This document shows, piece by piece, positions 15,220-23,773 of a stretch of DNA of 64,000 nt. The DNA is from Actinomycetes bacterium (GTDB lineage Bacteria > Actinomycetota > Actinomycetes > Propionibacteriales > Propionibacteriaceae). The DNA is taken from assembly GCA_023392635.1 (NCBI GenBank), contig JAEVYS010000108.1, positions 15,250 through 79,249 of the forward strand. The letters are read 5' to 3'. The notes below the pieces were generated by a model. It saw only the letters and a list, made by a program, of their open reading frames with translations, was not told where the DNA came from and did no database searches. Position numbers and translations under genes: made by a program. The stretch's first letter is position 1. Every line of letters starts with the position of its first letter.

Positions 15220-16317
15220 ATGAGGGTTGCTCGAATCACCATCGCGATCGCAGCGATCACCGCTGCGTCCAGCCTGGTCGCGGCAGCCACGCCGGCCCAG
15301 GCGCACAACCCGAAACCCGATCCCTCGACCACGGTGGTCACCACCTCGGTCGCCGTACCGTTCAACCTCGACGTGAGCCGCGGCAGGATCCTGGTCGCGG
15401 ACGGCGGCCTCAACCAGGTCGCCAAGGTGAAGGCGGACGGGAGCGTCGTGCCGGTCGTCACCGGCGCAGAGGGAACCTCCGGGGTCGCCACCTCCCGGAA
15501 CAGCAAGTACCTGGCCTACACCACCACCGTCGGTGGTCCCCCGGCGGGCATCTCCGCGAGCGGGGTCACGATCCTGGGGCCGGGCGGTTCCACGGTCACC
15601 GCGGACACGCTCGCGTACGAGAAGGCACACAATCCCGACGGGAAGATCCACTACGGCGTCACCAACCCCAGCAAGTGCGTCACCGACGCGCTGGCCGCGG
15701 CACAGTTCCCGGTGGACTACATGGGCGCGATCGACTCGCACGCCTACTCTCTGGCCGCGTGGGGCGACGGGTTCGTCCTGGCCGACGCCGGCGCCAACGC
15801 ACTCCTCTACATCAGCCGGTCGGGCCGGATCTCGACACTCGCCGTCCTGCCCGCCCAGCCGTCCACGATCACCCCTGCCGCGGCCGCCGAGCTCGGGCTC
15901 GACCCCTGCGTGGGCGGCGTCTCCTACGCGTTCGAGGCCGTGCCCACCGATGTGGAGGTCGGTCGTGACGGCTTCCTGTACGTCACCGTCCTTCCCGGTG
16001 GCCCCGAGAGCGCGGCACTCGGTGCCCGGGGCAAGGTGTACCGGGTGAACCCGTGGAACGGGCGCCTCCGTGAGGTGGCCTCCGGACTGCTCGGCGCGAC
16101 GAACCTGGCCCTGTCCGAGGGCAGGATCTACGTCGCCGAGTTCTTCGCCGGGAGGGTGGCGCTCGTACGGCACGGCAAGGTCCGCGAGTTCCTGTCGCTG
16201 CCGGGGGTCGTCTCGATCGAGGCCGGGCCGCACGGCTCGCTGTACGCGGGCACCGGCCTATCCGGGCCGCCGTCGGTGGTGCGGATCGACACCCACTCCA
16301 GAGGCTGGCGATCCTGA
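15220..16317 (+). CDS. Secreted ScyD/ScyE-like beta-propeller protein
   Basis: A 365-residue exported protein: signal peptide MRVARITIAIAAITAASSLV ending near ATPAQA, then repeated blades (FNLDVSRGRILVADGGLNQV, VPTDVEVGRDGFLYVT, SGLLGATNLALSEGRIYVAEF) typical of the ScyD/ScyE family. Four to six NHL/SMP30-like blades are visible. The name comes from cyanobacterial scytonemin clusters; in actinobacteria these proteins are common and their role is unknown, so no pigment pathway is implied. ATG at 15220 with GGAGG. A strong hairpin follows the gene. Confidence 0.8.
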   Translation: MRVARITIAIAAITAASSLVAAATPAQAHNPKPDPSTTVVTTSVAVPFNLDVSRGRILVADGGLNQVAKVKADGSVVPVVTGAEGTSGVATSRNSKYLAYTTTVGGPPAGISASGVTILGPGGSTVTADTLAYEKAHNPDGKIHYGVTNPSKCVTDALAAAQFPVDYMGAIDSHAYSLAAWGDGFVLADAGANALLYISRSGRISTLAVLPAQPSTITPAAAAELGLDPCVGGVSYAFEAVPTDVEVGRDGFLYVTVLPGGPESAALGARGKVYRVNPWNGRLREVASGLLGATNLALSEGRIYVAEFFAGRVALVRHGKVREFLSLPGVVSIEAGPHGSLYAGTGLSGPPSVVRIDTHSRGWRS

Positions 16318-16376
16318 CGCGGAACTGCTGACAGGTCGCCCCGGCGACCCCGGGCCGACGGGCCCGCCCAGAAGCC

Positions 16377-16412
16377 AGCCCGGTGGGAGGTGCGGCGACC
16401 TCCCGCCGGGCT
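16377..16412 (+). terminator. Strong hairpin terminator
   Basis: AGCCCGGTGGGAGGT (16377-16391) pairs with ACCTCCCGCCGGGCT (16398-16412) around the loop GCGGCG: 15 pairs with a single G:T. It lies 60 bases after the ScyD-like gene and before the M16 operon. The rest of the interval 16318-16524 shows nothing further that I can support. Confidence 0.8.
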
Positions 16413-16524
16413 GCTCGTCGTCCGCCCCCGGGCGCCCGCGGCACACGCTGAGGCTCGCGCGCGGCCGTGGCCGCCGCACCTTCCCCACTCGGCCGATTCC
16501 GCCCCGGTGTGGTGAGATAACCCC

Positions 16525-17820
16525 GTGCCTTCGTCGGACCGATTGACCTATCCGATCCACCAGCGCACTCTCGGCAACGGGCTGAGGGTCGTGGTGAGCC
16601 CCGACCACAGCGTCCCGCTGGCGGCAGTGAACCTGTGGTACGACGTCGGGTCCCGTGACGAACGGCCGGGCGAGTACGGGTGGGCGCACCTGTTCGAGCA
16701 CCTGATGTTCTCCGGCTCCGAGCACGTCGCAACAGGTGAGCACCTGAACTCCCTGCAGGCGCTCGGCGGCTCGGTGAACGCGACCACCTGGTTCGACCGC
16801 ACGAACTACTTCGAGACGCTGCCGGTGGGCGCCCTCGACCTCGCCCTGTGGATGGAGGCTGACCGGCTGGCCACCCTTCCCGACCACCTCAGCGAGGCCA
16901 GCGTGCAGACCCAGCGCGAGGTCGTGAAGGAGGAGAAGCGGCAGCGCTACGACAACGTGCCCTACGGCGACGCGATGACCAACATCGTCGACCTGCTGTT
17001 CGGACCCGACCACCCGTACGGGCACACCACGATCGGTTCCATGGTCGACATCGACGCCGCCACGGCGGAGCGGGCTGCGACCTTCTTCCGCAACCACTAC
17101 CGTCCCGACAACGCGGTGCTCACGCTGGTGGGCGACATCACCCCCAAGGACGGGTTCAAGCGGGCGGAGAAGGCGTTCGGCCACCTTCCGTCGTGGAACC
17201 CGCGCGTCCGGCCGGCCGCCGTGCCGCTGGCCCCACTGGACGAGGTCGTCACCCGCACGGTGCGCGGACGCGTGCCTGCCGCGGCCGCCTACTTCGCGTG
17301 GCGCCTGCCGATGCGTGACACCTGGGCCTTCGACGCCTGCGACCTCGCCCTGTCGGTGCTCGGCGGTGGACAGACGTCCCGGCTGCACCAGGAACTGGTG
17401 CGCACCCGGCAGGTGGCGACCGGCGCGGGCGCCTCCGCGATGCCGCTCATCGGTGGCACCTCCTTCGGCGTCGCCCAGGTGCGTGCGCTTCCCGGGCAGG
17501 ACGGGGCGGAGGCCACCGAGGCGGCCCTCGCCGAGATCGACCGGCTGGCCAACGAGGGGCCGACCGACGCCGAACTGGCCCGCGCGAAGGCCCAGCACGC
17601 CCGCGAGTGGCTCACCGAGCTCGCCCGGTTCGACTCGCGTGCCGACCTGATCGGGACGTACGCCACGCTCCACGGCGACCCGGAGCGGATCAACCGGCGG
17701 CTGGAGGAGGTCGACGGCCTGACGACCGAGCGGGTCGCGGAGGCCTGTGGCGCCTTCCTGCACCCGAACCAACGTGCCCAGCTCGACTATCGCCAGGAGG
17801 CGTCCGATGCGGCGAAGTGA
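16525..17820 (+). CDS. M16 family zinc metallopeptidase (active subunit)
   Basis: A 431-residue pitrilysin/MPP-type peptidase. The inverted zinc motif HxxEH is H55-L-F-E58-H59, followed about 75 residues later by the third zinc ligand region (QTQREVVKEEKRQ). The C-terminal M16 half (about 190-431) is present. It should pair with the product of the next gene, which lacks the motif. GTG start at 16525, no ribosome site; a GATAAC-like -10 a few bases upstream hints at a leaderless mRNA. The genes overlap by 14 bases, so they are co-translated. Cytosolic; substrate unknown. Confidence 0.9.
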   Translation: MPSSDRLTYPIHQRTLGNGLRVVVSPDHSVPLAAVNLWYDVGSRDERPGEYGWAHLFEHLMFSGSEHVATGEHLNSLQALGGSVNATTWFDRTNYFETLPVGALDLALWMEADRLATLPDHLSEASVQTQREVVKEEKRQRYDNVPYGDAMTNIVDLLFGPDHPYGHTTIGSMVDIDAATAERAATFFRNHYRPDNAVLTLVGDITPKDGFKRAEKAFGHLPSWNPRVRPAAVPLAPLDEVVTRTVRGRVPAAAAYFAWRLPMRDTWAFDACDLALSVLGGGQTSRLHQELVRTRQVATGAGASAMPLIGGTSFGVAQVRALPGQDGAEATEAALAEIDRLANEGPTDAELARAKAQHAREWLTELARFDSRADLIGTYATLHGDPERINRRLEEVDGLTTERVAEACGAFLHPNQRAQLDYRQEASDAAK

Positions 17821-19144
17821 CCTGCGCCCCGAGGTGAAGGCCCCGCCGCGCTGGCGGTTCCCCGATCCGACGCGGCTGTGGCTGGACAACGGGATGCAGC
17901 TGATGGCATGCCACCGGGAGGGCCAGCACGTCGCTGCCGTGTCCCTGGTGTTCGACGTCCCGCTGAACGCCGAACCCGTGGACATCGAGGGCGTCGCCAC
18001 CATCACCCAGCGCTGCCTCGACGAGGGCACCCGCTCGCACCCGGGACCGGCGTTCGCCGAGGCCCTGGAGGACATCGGCGCGGTGTTGAGCGGCTCCGCC
18101 GGGTACTCCGGCAGCGAACTGACCCTCGAGGTGCCCGCCGACCGGCTCGACGAGGCCCTGGCCCTGCTCGCGGAGGCGGTCCGCGAGCCGGAACTGCGTC
18201 CTGACGACGTGGCACGCCACCGCACGCTGCGGCTGGCGGAGATCGAGCAACTCATGGCCAACTCCGCGCACCGGGCGTCGGTCGCTTTCCGTGCGGCGTC
18301 CATCCCCGGGCGCTACCGGGCCGCGCGCATGGTCGCCGGCACCGCCCCCACCGTCGCGGCGATCACCCACGCCGACGTGGTCTCGTTCCACCAGCGCCAC
18401 TACCGTCCCGACGGCGCCACCCTGATCATCTCCGGCGACCTCTCCGGCCGCGAGTTCGGCCGGGCGGCCGCCGTCTTCGGCGACTGGACCAACCCGCCGG
18501 AGGGCTACTTCACCCACGAGGTGCCGCAGCCGGGGGCCCCCCGGTGCTGGCTCGTCGACCGCCCGGGGGCGGTGCAGGCCGACATCCGGCTGGGCGCGTT
18601 CGGCATCGACCGGGGCGACCCCCGCTGGGCGGATCTCCAGGTGGCCACGCATGCGCTCGGTGGCGCCTTCCTGAGCCGGCTCAACCGGGTGCTGCGGGAG
18701 GAGAAGGGCTTCACCTACGGCGCGCACCTGGTCAACACTCCCATGCGCGACGGGGGCCTGATCTCGATGCAGGGCTCGTTCCGCACCGAGGTGGTGGCGG
18801 AGGCCGCGACCCTCGCGCGCGGCATCCTCGACCTCACGGGCAAGCCGATCACCAGTGCCGAGGTCATCGACGCGGTCAACTACACCAATGGGGTGGCGCC
18901 GCTGCGCTACTCCACCGCGCAGGGCGTGACCGACCGCATCGCGGCCCTCGTGCGCGACGGGGTGAACGTCGAGTTCGTGAACGCGAACTTCCAGGCACTC
19001 ACCCTGGTGACGCCGGAGTCCGCCACCCAGTCGATCCTCGAGCTGCTGCCGATGGACGGCCTCAGCCTGGTCGTGGTCGGCGACGCTGAGGCCCTCGAAG
19101 GTCCTCTCCAGGCCGAGGGCTGGCCCGTCGTCCTCCCCGACTGA
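17807..19144 (+). CDS. M16-like peptidase, non-catalytic partner
   Basis: A 445-residue M16-fold protein. Where the HxxEH motif should lie, the sequence reads ATITQRCLDEGTRS, so no zinc can be bound, as in the alpha subunits of mitochondrial and bacterial two-chain M16 peptidases. The C-terminal half retains the family's FLSRLNRVLREEKGFTYG substrate-groove motif. ATG at 17807 is preceded by AGGAGG and lies inside the previous gene. It most likely forms a heterodimer with that product. Confidence 0.88.
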   Translation: MRRSDLRPEVKAPPRWRFPDPTRLWLDNGMQLMACHREGQHVAAVSLVFDVPLNAEPVDIEGVATITQRCLDEGTRSHPGPAFAEALEDIGAVLSGSAGYSGSELTLEVPADRLDEALALLAEAVREPELRPDDVARHRTLRLAEIEQLMANSAHRASVAFRAASIPGRYRAARMVAGTAPTVAAITHADVVSFHQRHYRPDGATLIISGDLSGREFGRAAAVFGDWTNPPEGYFTHEVPQPGAPRCWLVDRPGAVQADIRLGAFGIDRGDPRWADLQVATHALGGAFLSRLNRVLREEKGFTYGAHLVNTPMRDGGLISMQGSFRTEVVAEAATLARGILDLTGKPITSAEVIDAVNYTNGVAPLRYSTAQGVTDRIAALVRDGVNVEFVNANFQALTLVTPESATQSILELLPMDGLSLVVVGDAEALEGPLQAEGWPVVLPD

Positions 19145-19160
19145 CGCCGGCTACGGCGTC
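19143..19160 (+). terminator. Hairpin between convergent genes
   Basis: GACGCCG (19143-19149) pairs perfectly with CGGCGTC (19154-19160) around GCTA, starting at the stop codon of the M16 partner gene. The UPF0182 gene converges from the other side, so it may act for both. Confidence 0.45.
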
Positions 19161-19194
19161 CCGCACACCGACTGTCGGGTGCCGGCCGGACGGC

Positions 19195-22038
19195 CTACTT
19201 GACACCCATCTTGGCGAGGGCGTCGGTGAGGGCGGCCTTGGCGATCTCCACCTGCTTCTGGTACTCGGCGAGGTTGCCATTGCGGAGGGCCGCGTCCGCC
19301 GCGGTGAAGGCTGTCTGCGCCTTCTGCATGGCGACCACGGCCGCCTTCTGGTCGGCGGTGGTGGTGTTGTCTCCCGGCGGCGGCGTCGTGGGCGTGTTGC
19401 CGGGGTCCTCGCCGGTGTTGGCGCCCGCGTCGCCGGCGAACACCTGGTCGAGGGCCTCCTGCAGCGTGGCCGCGATGCCGACGTGGTCGCCGAACCGGAC
19501 GGCGACGAACTGCAGCGTCGGGTACGAGCCGCTGCCGCCCTCACGCATGGTGTAGATCGGCATCACGTAGAGCAGTCCTGAGCCCATCGGCAGCGTGAGC
19601 AGGTTGCCGTAGGTGGCCTTCGCCGAGCCCTGGTTCAGGTAGGGCCGGACGAGGTCGGCGAACTTCTGGTCGCTGGTCATGGCGTTCGCCGTCTGGCTCG
19701 GCCCGGCGATCTGCTGGGTGTCGGACATGCGCAGCACCCGCAGCCGCCCGTAGTCGGGGCTGGTCGCCTCAGCCACCACCGAGACGTAGGACGCGAGGTT
19801 CTGCCGGTTGTAGGGCACGAACACCGCCGTCTCGCTGAACACCGGCGAGTCGTCCCCCGGCCACTTGATGGACAGGTAGTACGGGGGCTCGGCGGCGGCC
19901 GTCCGGCTGGTGTCGGTCTGCCCCGGCAGGGCTGCCGCCGGATCACCCGGGACCTGCCACAGGTCCGACTGCTGGTACCACGCCTGGGGGTCCGTCATGT
20001 GGTAGCGGCCCAGGACCTGGCGCTGCACCTTGAACAGGTCGGACGGGTAGCGCAGGTGGGCCATCAGGTCGGGGCTGATCGCCGACTTCGGCTTGAGGAT
20101 GCCGGGGAACGCCTTGGCGTAGGCCTGCAGGATCGGGTCGTCGGGTTCCCACGCGTACAGGTCCACCGTGCCGTTGGTGGCGTCCACCACAGCCTTCACC
20201 GAGTTGCGGATGTAGTTCAAGGACACGTCCGAGTCCGGCCCGGGGACGGTCTGGGCGTCGGTGATGGCCGAGCGCAGCGACACCACCGAGCTGTCGGGGT
20301 AGTTGCGGCTGGTGGTGTACCCGTCCACGATCCACACCAGCCGGTGGTCGACGACCGCCGGGTACACGTTCGAGTCGAGCGTCAGCCACGGCGCGACCTG
20401 GGAGACCCGCGCCTTCGGGGTGCGGTCGTAGAGGATCTTGGACGCGGAGTTCACCCGGTCGGAGAGCAGGATGTTGAGGTCCATGAAGTGGGCCGCGTAG
20501 AGCACCCTCGTGAACAGGTCCCCCATCGGGACGCCGCTGGTGCCCGCGTAGGTGTTGGTTGCGCCGTCGGGGGTGTCGAACTCGATCGGGGCCTCACCCT
20601 CCTCGCGTCCGACGATCGCGAACGCGGAGCTGTTCTCGCCGTAGTAGATGCGGCCCTCGTAGTCGGGCAGCGCACCCTCCGGCGGGAGGTTCTTCTCGAT
20701 CCACACCGGGTCACCGGACGAACTGCGCTGGTTGCCGTACGCCGCCACGAGCCCGTAGCCATGGGTGTAGACCGTGTGGACGTTGTTCCAGTTCTGGTCG
20801 GGAAGCTTGCTGTAGTTGATCTCGCGGGCCGCCACCACCGCGTCGGTCTCTTTGCCGTCGATCACGTAGCGGTCGACATCGAGGTTCTCCGGGAACGTGT
20901 ACCAGCCGCGCAGCTGCTGCTGGTTCTCGAAGGTGGGGGCCACCACCGCGGGGTCGATCAGCCGGATGCCGGGAAGCGTCTCCGCGTCCTGCTTGAGCTG
21001 GCCGGGACGCACCTGCGTGACCGCGGCGTACGGCTCGACCTCTGCCTGGTCGATTCCGAACGCCTTCCTGGTCGCGGCGATGTGGTTCGCGATGTAGGGG
21101 CTCTCCAGCACCGGTTCGTTCGGCTTCACCTGGAAGCTCTGCACCACCAGCGGGTAGGCCAGGCCGAGGATCATCCCCGACACCACCATGAGGACCAGTG
21201 AGGTGGCGGCCAGCGTCCAGCGCTTGAGGAAGCCGTTCGCGAAGAAGACCGCCGCGCACAGGAACGAGATGACCGCCATCACGATCTTGGCGGTCAGGCG
21301 GGAGTGGTCGTCGGTGTACTGCATGCCGGTCAGCAGCGTCCCCTGTTGCAGCATGAGCCCGTACCGGTCGAGGAGGTTCTGCAGCCCGTAGCCGACCAGC
21401 AGCAGCCCGGCCAGGATCGAGAGGTGTACCCGCGCCCCGCTGCCGCGCACCGCCCGCGCCCGCCCGGACGCGATGCCACCGACGGCGAAGTGCACCGCAG
21501 CGGCGGCCACCAGGCCGAAGAACACCGCACCCATCGCGAACGAGAGCAGGTCCTGCCACACCGGGAACTCGAACACGTAGAACGACGCGTCGAGTCCGAA
21601 ATAGGGGTCCGGCGCCTGGAACGGCACCCGGTTCCACCACGCCAGGTACTCCAGCGACTGGCTCACGGCGGACGCCCCGGCGATCAGGCCCAGGAACGCG
21701 GACGGCACGAGGATGGCGACCCAGATGTTGGCCTCGAGCAGGTCGCGATAGCGGTCGAGGATGGCGCTCTGCCCGGTGCGACGCGACGCCGGACGCAGCC
21801 GGAAGGCGACCCACATGTTGGCGCCCACCACCAGCGCCATCACCAGGAAGAAGGCGACGAAGAGCACCACCTGCGCGACCAGCTGGGTACTGAACACCTG
21901 CGGGAAGGCCACCGAGTCGAACCACAGCTTCGTGGTCCACAGCTCGGAGAAGATCACGAAGGCCGCGACCAGGCCGGCGAGGACCAGGATCGTCGGTACC
22001 AGCGGCCCGCGACGCGACACCCGGGATGACACGTTCAA
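19195..22038 (-). CDS. UPF0182 family large membrane protein
   Basis: A 947-residue protein with seven membrane helices in the first third (for example residues 14-35, 50-75, 105-125, 160-185, 205-225, 255-280, 285-305) and a large extracytoplasmic domain after them (TQVRPGQLKQDAETLPGIRL, YTHGYGLVAAYGN, FLYAAHFMDLNILLSD-like). The C-terminus has a Thr/Pro linker then a short coiled coil ending ALAKMGVK. Orthologue of M. tuberculosis Rv3193c by synteny; function unknown. TTG at 22038 is placed after AGGAG; a GTG two codons on is an alternative. Confidence 0.88.
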   Translation of the reverse strand: MNVSSRVSRRGPLVPTILVLAGLVAAFVIFSELWTTKLWFDSVAFPQVFSTQLVAQVVLFVAFFLVMALVVGANMWVAFRLRPASRRTGQSAILDRYRDLLEANIWVAILVPSAFLGLIAGASAVSQSLEYLAWWNRVPFQAPDPYFGLDASFYVFEFPVWQDLLSFAMGAVFFGLVAAAAVHFAVGGIASGRARAVRGSGARVHLSILAGLLLVGYGLQNLLDRYGLMLQQGTLLTGMQYTDDHSRLTAKIVMAVISFLCAAVFFANGFLKRWTLAATSLVLMVVSGMILGLAYPLVVQSFQVKPNEPVLESPYIANHIAATRKAFGIDQAEVEPYAAVTQVRPGQLKQDAETLPGIRLIDPAVVAPTFENQQQLRGWYTFPENLDVDRYVIDGKETDAVVAAREINYSKLPDQNWNNVHTVYTHGYGLVAAYGNQRSSSGDPVWIEKNLPPEGALPDYEGRIYYGENSSAFAIVGREEGEAPIEFDTPDGATNTYAGTSGVPMGDLFTRVLYAAHFMDLNILLSDRVNSASKILYDRTPKARVSQVAPWLTLDSNVYPAVVDHRLVWIVDGYTTSRNYPDSSVVSLRSAITDAQTVPGPDSDVSLNYIRNSVKAVVDATNGTVDLYAWEPDDPILQAYAKAFPGILKPKSAISPDLMAHLRYPSDLFKVQRQVLGRYHMTDPQAWYQQSDLWQVPGDPAAALPGQTDTSRTAAAEPPYYLSIKWPGDDSPVFSETAVFVPYNRQNLASYVSVVAEATSPDYGRLRVLRMSDTQQIAGPSQTANAMTSDQKFADLVRPYLNQGSAKATYGNLLTLPMGSGLLYVMPIYTMREGGSGSYPTLQFVAVRFGDHVGIAATLQEALDQVFAGDAGANTGEDPGNTPTTPPPGDNTTTADQKAAVVAMQKAQTAFTAADAALRNGNLAEYQKQVEIAKAALTDALAKMGVK

Positions 22039-22102
22039 CTCAACTCCTCATCGACCCGGCTCCGCAGGAACAGGGACGGTCCCCTGCCCTGCGTCTTCCG
22101 GG

Positions 22103-22609
22103 TCACTCCAATGTATGCGCCAGCGCAGCAGCCAGGGCCGGCACGAGGTCGGCGCCACCCAGCAGTTCCCCGTCCTCGCCACGGACGCGCGCCACACCGT
22201 GGCTGCCCCCGTCGCGGGTCACGCCGACCACGACACGCAGGTCGAGCCGGCGGGGATGGGCGGCGACAGCGCGCGCGGCCAGTTCCGGATCCTCGGGCAG
22301 GTCGGCCTCGGCGTCCGGGGGCAGGAACGCGCGCTCGAGCGCAAGGACGCAGCCCGCAACGCTGGGGGGCCACGCGATCCGCGCGAGCGTCTCGGCCAGC
22401 TCGGTGCCGGGACGGAAGTCCTCCTGCTCGATGGAGCTGAAGCCGTCCGGCGAGCTGCCCGACAGGTGCTCGGCGAGGCCCGGTTCGGCCGCGATGAGGT
22501 CAGCGGTCGGCACGAGGGCGAACAGTCGTGCGGGCTGGTCCCAGCCGAGACGGCCCACGTGTCGCTCCACCTCGACGAGCGCAGCGACGAGCGCGTCGTT
22601 CACCGGCAT
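22103..22609 (-). CDS. PPA1309 family protein
   Basis: A 168-residue soluble protein of the actinobacterial PPA1309 family: VNDALVAALVEVERHVGRLGWDQPARLFALVPT at the N-terminus and RRLDLRVVVGVTRDGGSHGVARVRG later. No catalytic motif is visible and the family has no assigned function. Its ATG at 22609 lies within the last ten bases of the upstream PDZ protease gene, so the two are coupled. This pairing is part of a conserved actinobacterial block. Confidence 0.82.
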   Translation of the reverse strand: MPVNDALVAALVEVERHVGRLGWDQPARLFALVPTADLIAAEPGLAEHLSGSSPDGFSSIEQEDFRPGTELAETLARIAWPPSVAGCVLALERAFLPPDAEADLPEDPELAARAVAAHPRRLDLRVVVGVTRDGGSHGVARVRGEDGELLGGADLVPALAAALAHTLE

Positions 22610-23655
22610 GCGGGCACCGTGTTCGCGGCGCCCGGCTTGTCCAGTGCCCCGAGTGCTTCGATCGCGCCGCTGATCGTCTCCACCGGCACCAGTCGGGGGC
22701 CGGCCGGCGCCTGGCCCACGTCCTCACAGTTCTCCTTGGGCAGCAGGAACACGCTGGCGCCGTCCCGCGCAGCCGCCGCGATCTTCTCCTGCACCCCGCC
22801 GATCGGGCCGACCGTGCCGTTCGCGTCGATGGTGCCGGTGCCGGCGATCACCCGACCGGTGGTGAGGTCGAGGCCGCTCAGCTTGTCGGCGATGGCGAGG
22901 GCGAACATCAGGCCGGCGCTCGAACCGCCCACGCCCGGCTCGAGGGCGAAGCTGACCTTCGGCTTGTAGGTGTAACCGGTCGTCAACGTGATGCCGACGA
23001 TCGGCTTCTGCGGATCGGCGGCGGTCGCCCGTGTGGTGACGTAGGGATTGGGCCTGACCAGTGCCCCGTCACGCAGGATCGTGAACCCCACCGCGTCCCC
23101 GACGTGGTGCCTCGCCACCTGGTCCTGGACCTCCTGCACCGTCGTCGTGGTCTGGTTGTCCACCGCCTGGATCAGGTCGCCGGGCTTGAGGATGTCGTTG
23201 GCCGGACCGGACGTGGTGACCGAGGAGACCATCGGCCACGCCGTCACCGCGATGCCGGCCTGGCGAAGCCCCGCGACGATGGCGTCGGACTGGGAGGCTG
23301 TCATCAGCTGGGTCTCGTCGGCGTTGATCTCGCTGGCGTCCTCGCCGACCTTGTAGATCGCCGAGCGCGGCAGCACCTCGCGGGAGGGGAGCCAGTAGGA
23401 GAACAGCAGCTCCGGCAGGCTCAGTGTGGCATCCGGGGACGTGACCGACACCGTGGTCATGAGCAGCTTGCCTGTCGTCGGGTAGGTCTTTGCCCCGGTG
23501 ATCCGGATCGCCTCGGCCCCGGGGTCGATCAGGTTGTGGGTGCTGCCCGGTGACCAGGTGACGTAGGGCACGGGAACCAGGGCGATCACGGCGGCCAGGA
23601 CCACGAACAGCACGGCCGACACCGTTGCGGTCCAGGTCTGCCTGGTCACGTCCAC
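22600..23655 (-). CDS. YlbL-type membrane-anchored PDZ/Lon-like serine protease
   Basis: A 351-residue protein with one N-terminal membrane helix (about 10-30), a degenerate PDZ domain (about 130-205, with NDILKPGDLIQAVDN) and a C-terminal S16 Lon-type proteolytic domain. The catalytic dyad is visible: S246 in GGSSAG and K291 in GGVQEK, with the TGTIDANGTVGPIGG loop between. Relatives cleave membrane-associated regulators outside the membrane. GTG at 23655; divergent from the DUF2342 gene, as in mycobacteria (Rv3194c/Rv3195). Confidence 0.9.
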   Translation of the reverse strand: MDVTRQTWTATVSAVLFVVLAAVIALVPVPYVTWSPGSTHNLIDPGAEAIRITGAKTYPTTGKLLMTTVSVTSPDATLSLPELLFSYWLPSREVLPRSAIYKVGEDASEINADETQLMTASQSDAIVAGLRQAGIAVTAWPMVSSVTTSGPANDILKPGDLIQAVDNQTTTTVQEVQDQVARHHVGDAVGFTILRDGALVRPNPYVTTRATAADPQKPIVGITLTTGYTYKPKVSFALEPGVGGSSAGLMFALAIADKLSGLDLTTGRVIAGTGTIDANGTVGPIGGVQEKIAAAARDGASVFLLPKENCEDVGQAPAGPRLVPVETISGAIEALGALDKPGAANTVPACR

Positions 23656-23773
23656 CCACTTCCCGCTGGTCGGTCCGACACGACACCAGCCTCCCCGACA
23701 CTACCGGAGCGAACCCCTCCCCGGCTTGGCGGGTGCGGGACAATGGAAGCCACGCCACGTGAGGAGTTGCCCG

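Noticed and set aside
15220..16317. A scytonemin-type pigment cluster
   Set aside because: Only the ScyD/ScyE-like propeller is present; no other pathway gene is found, and the family is widespread in actinobacteria.
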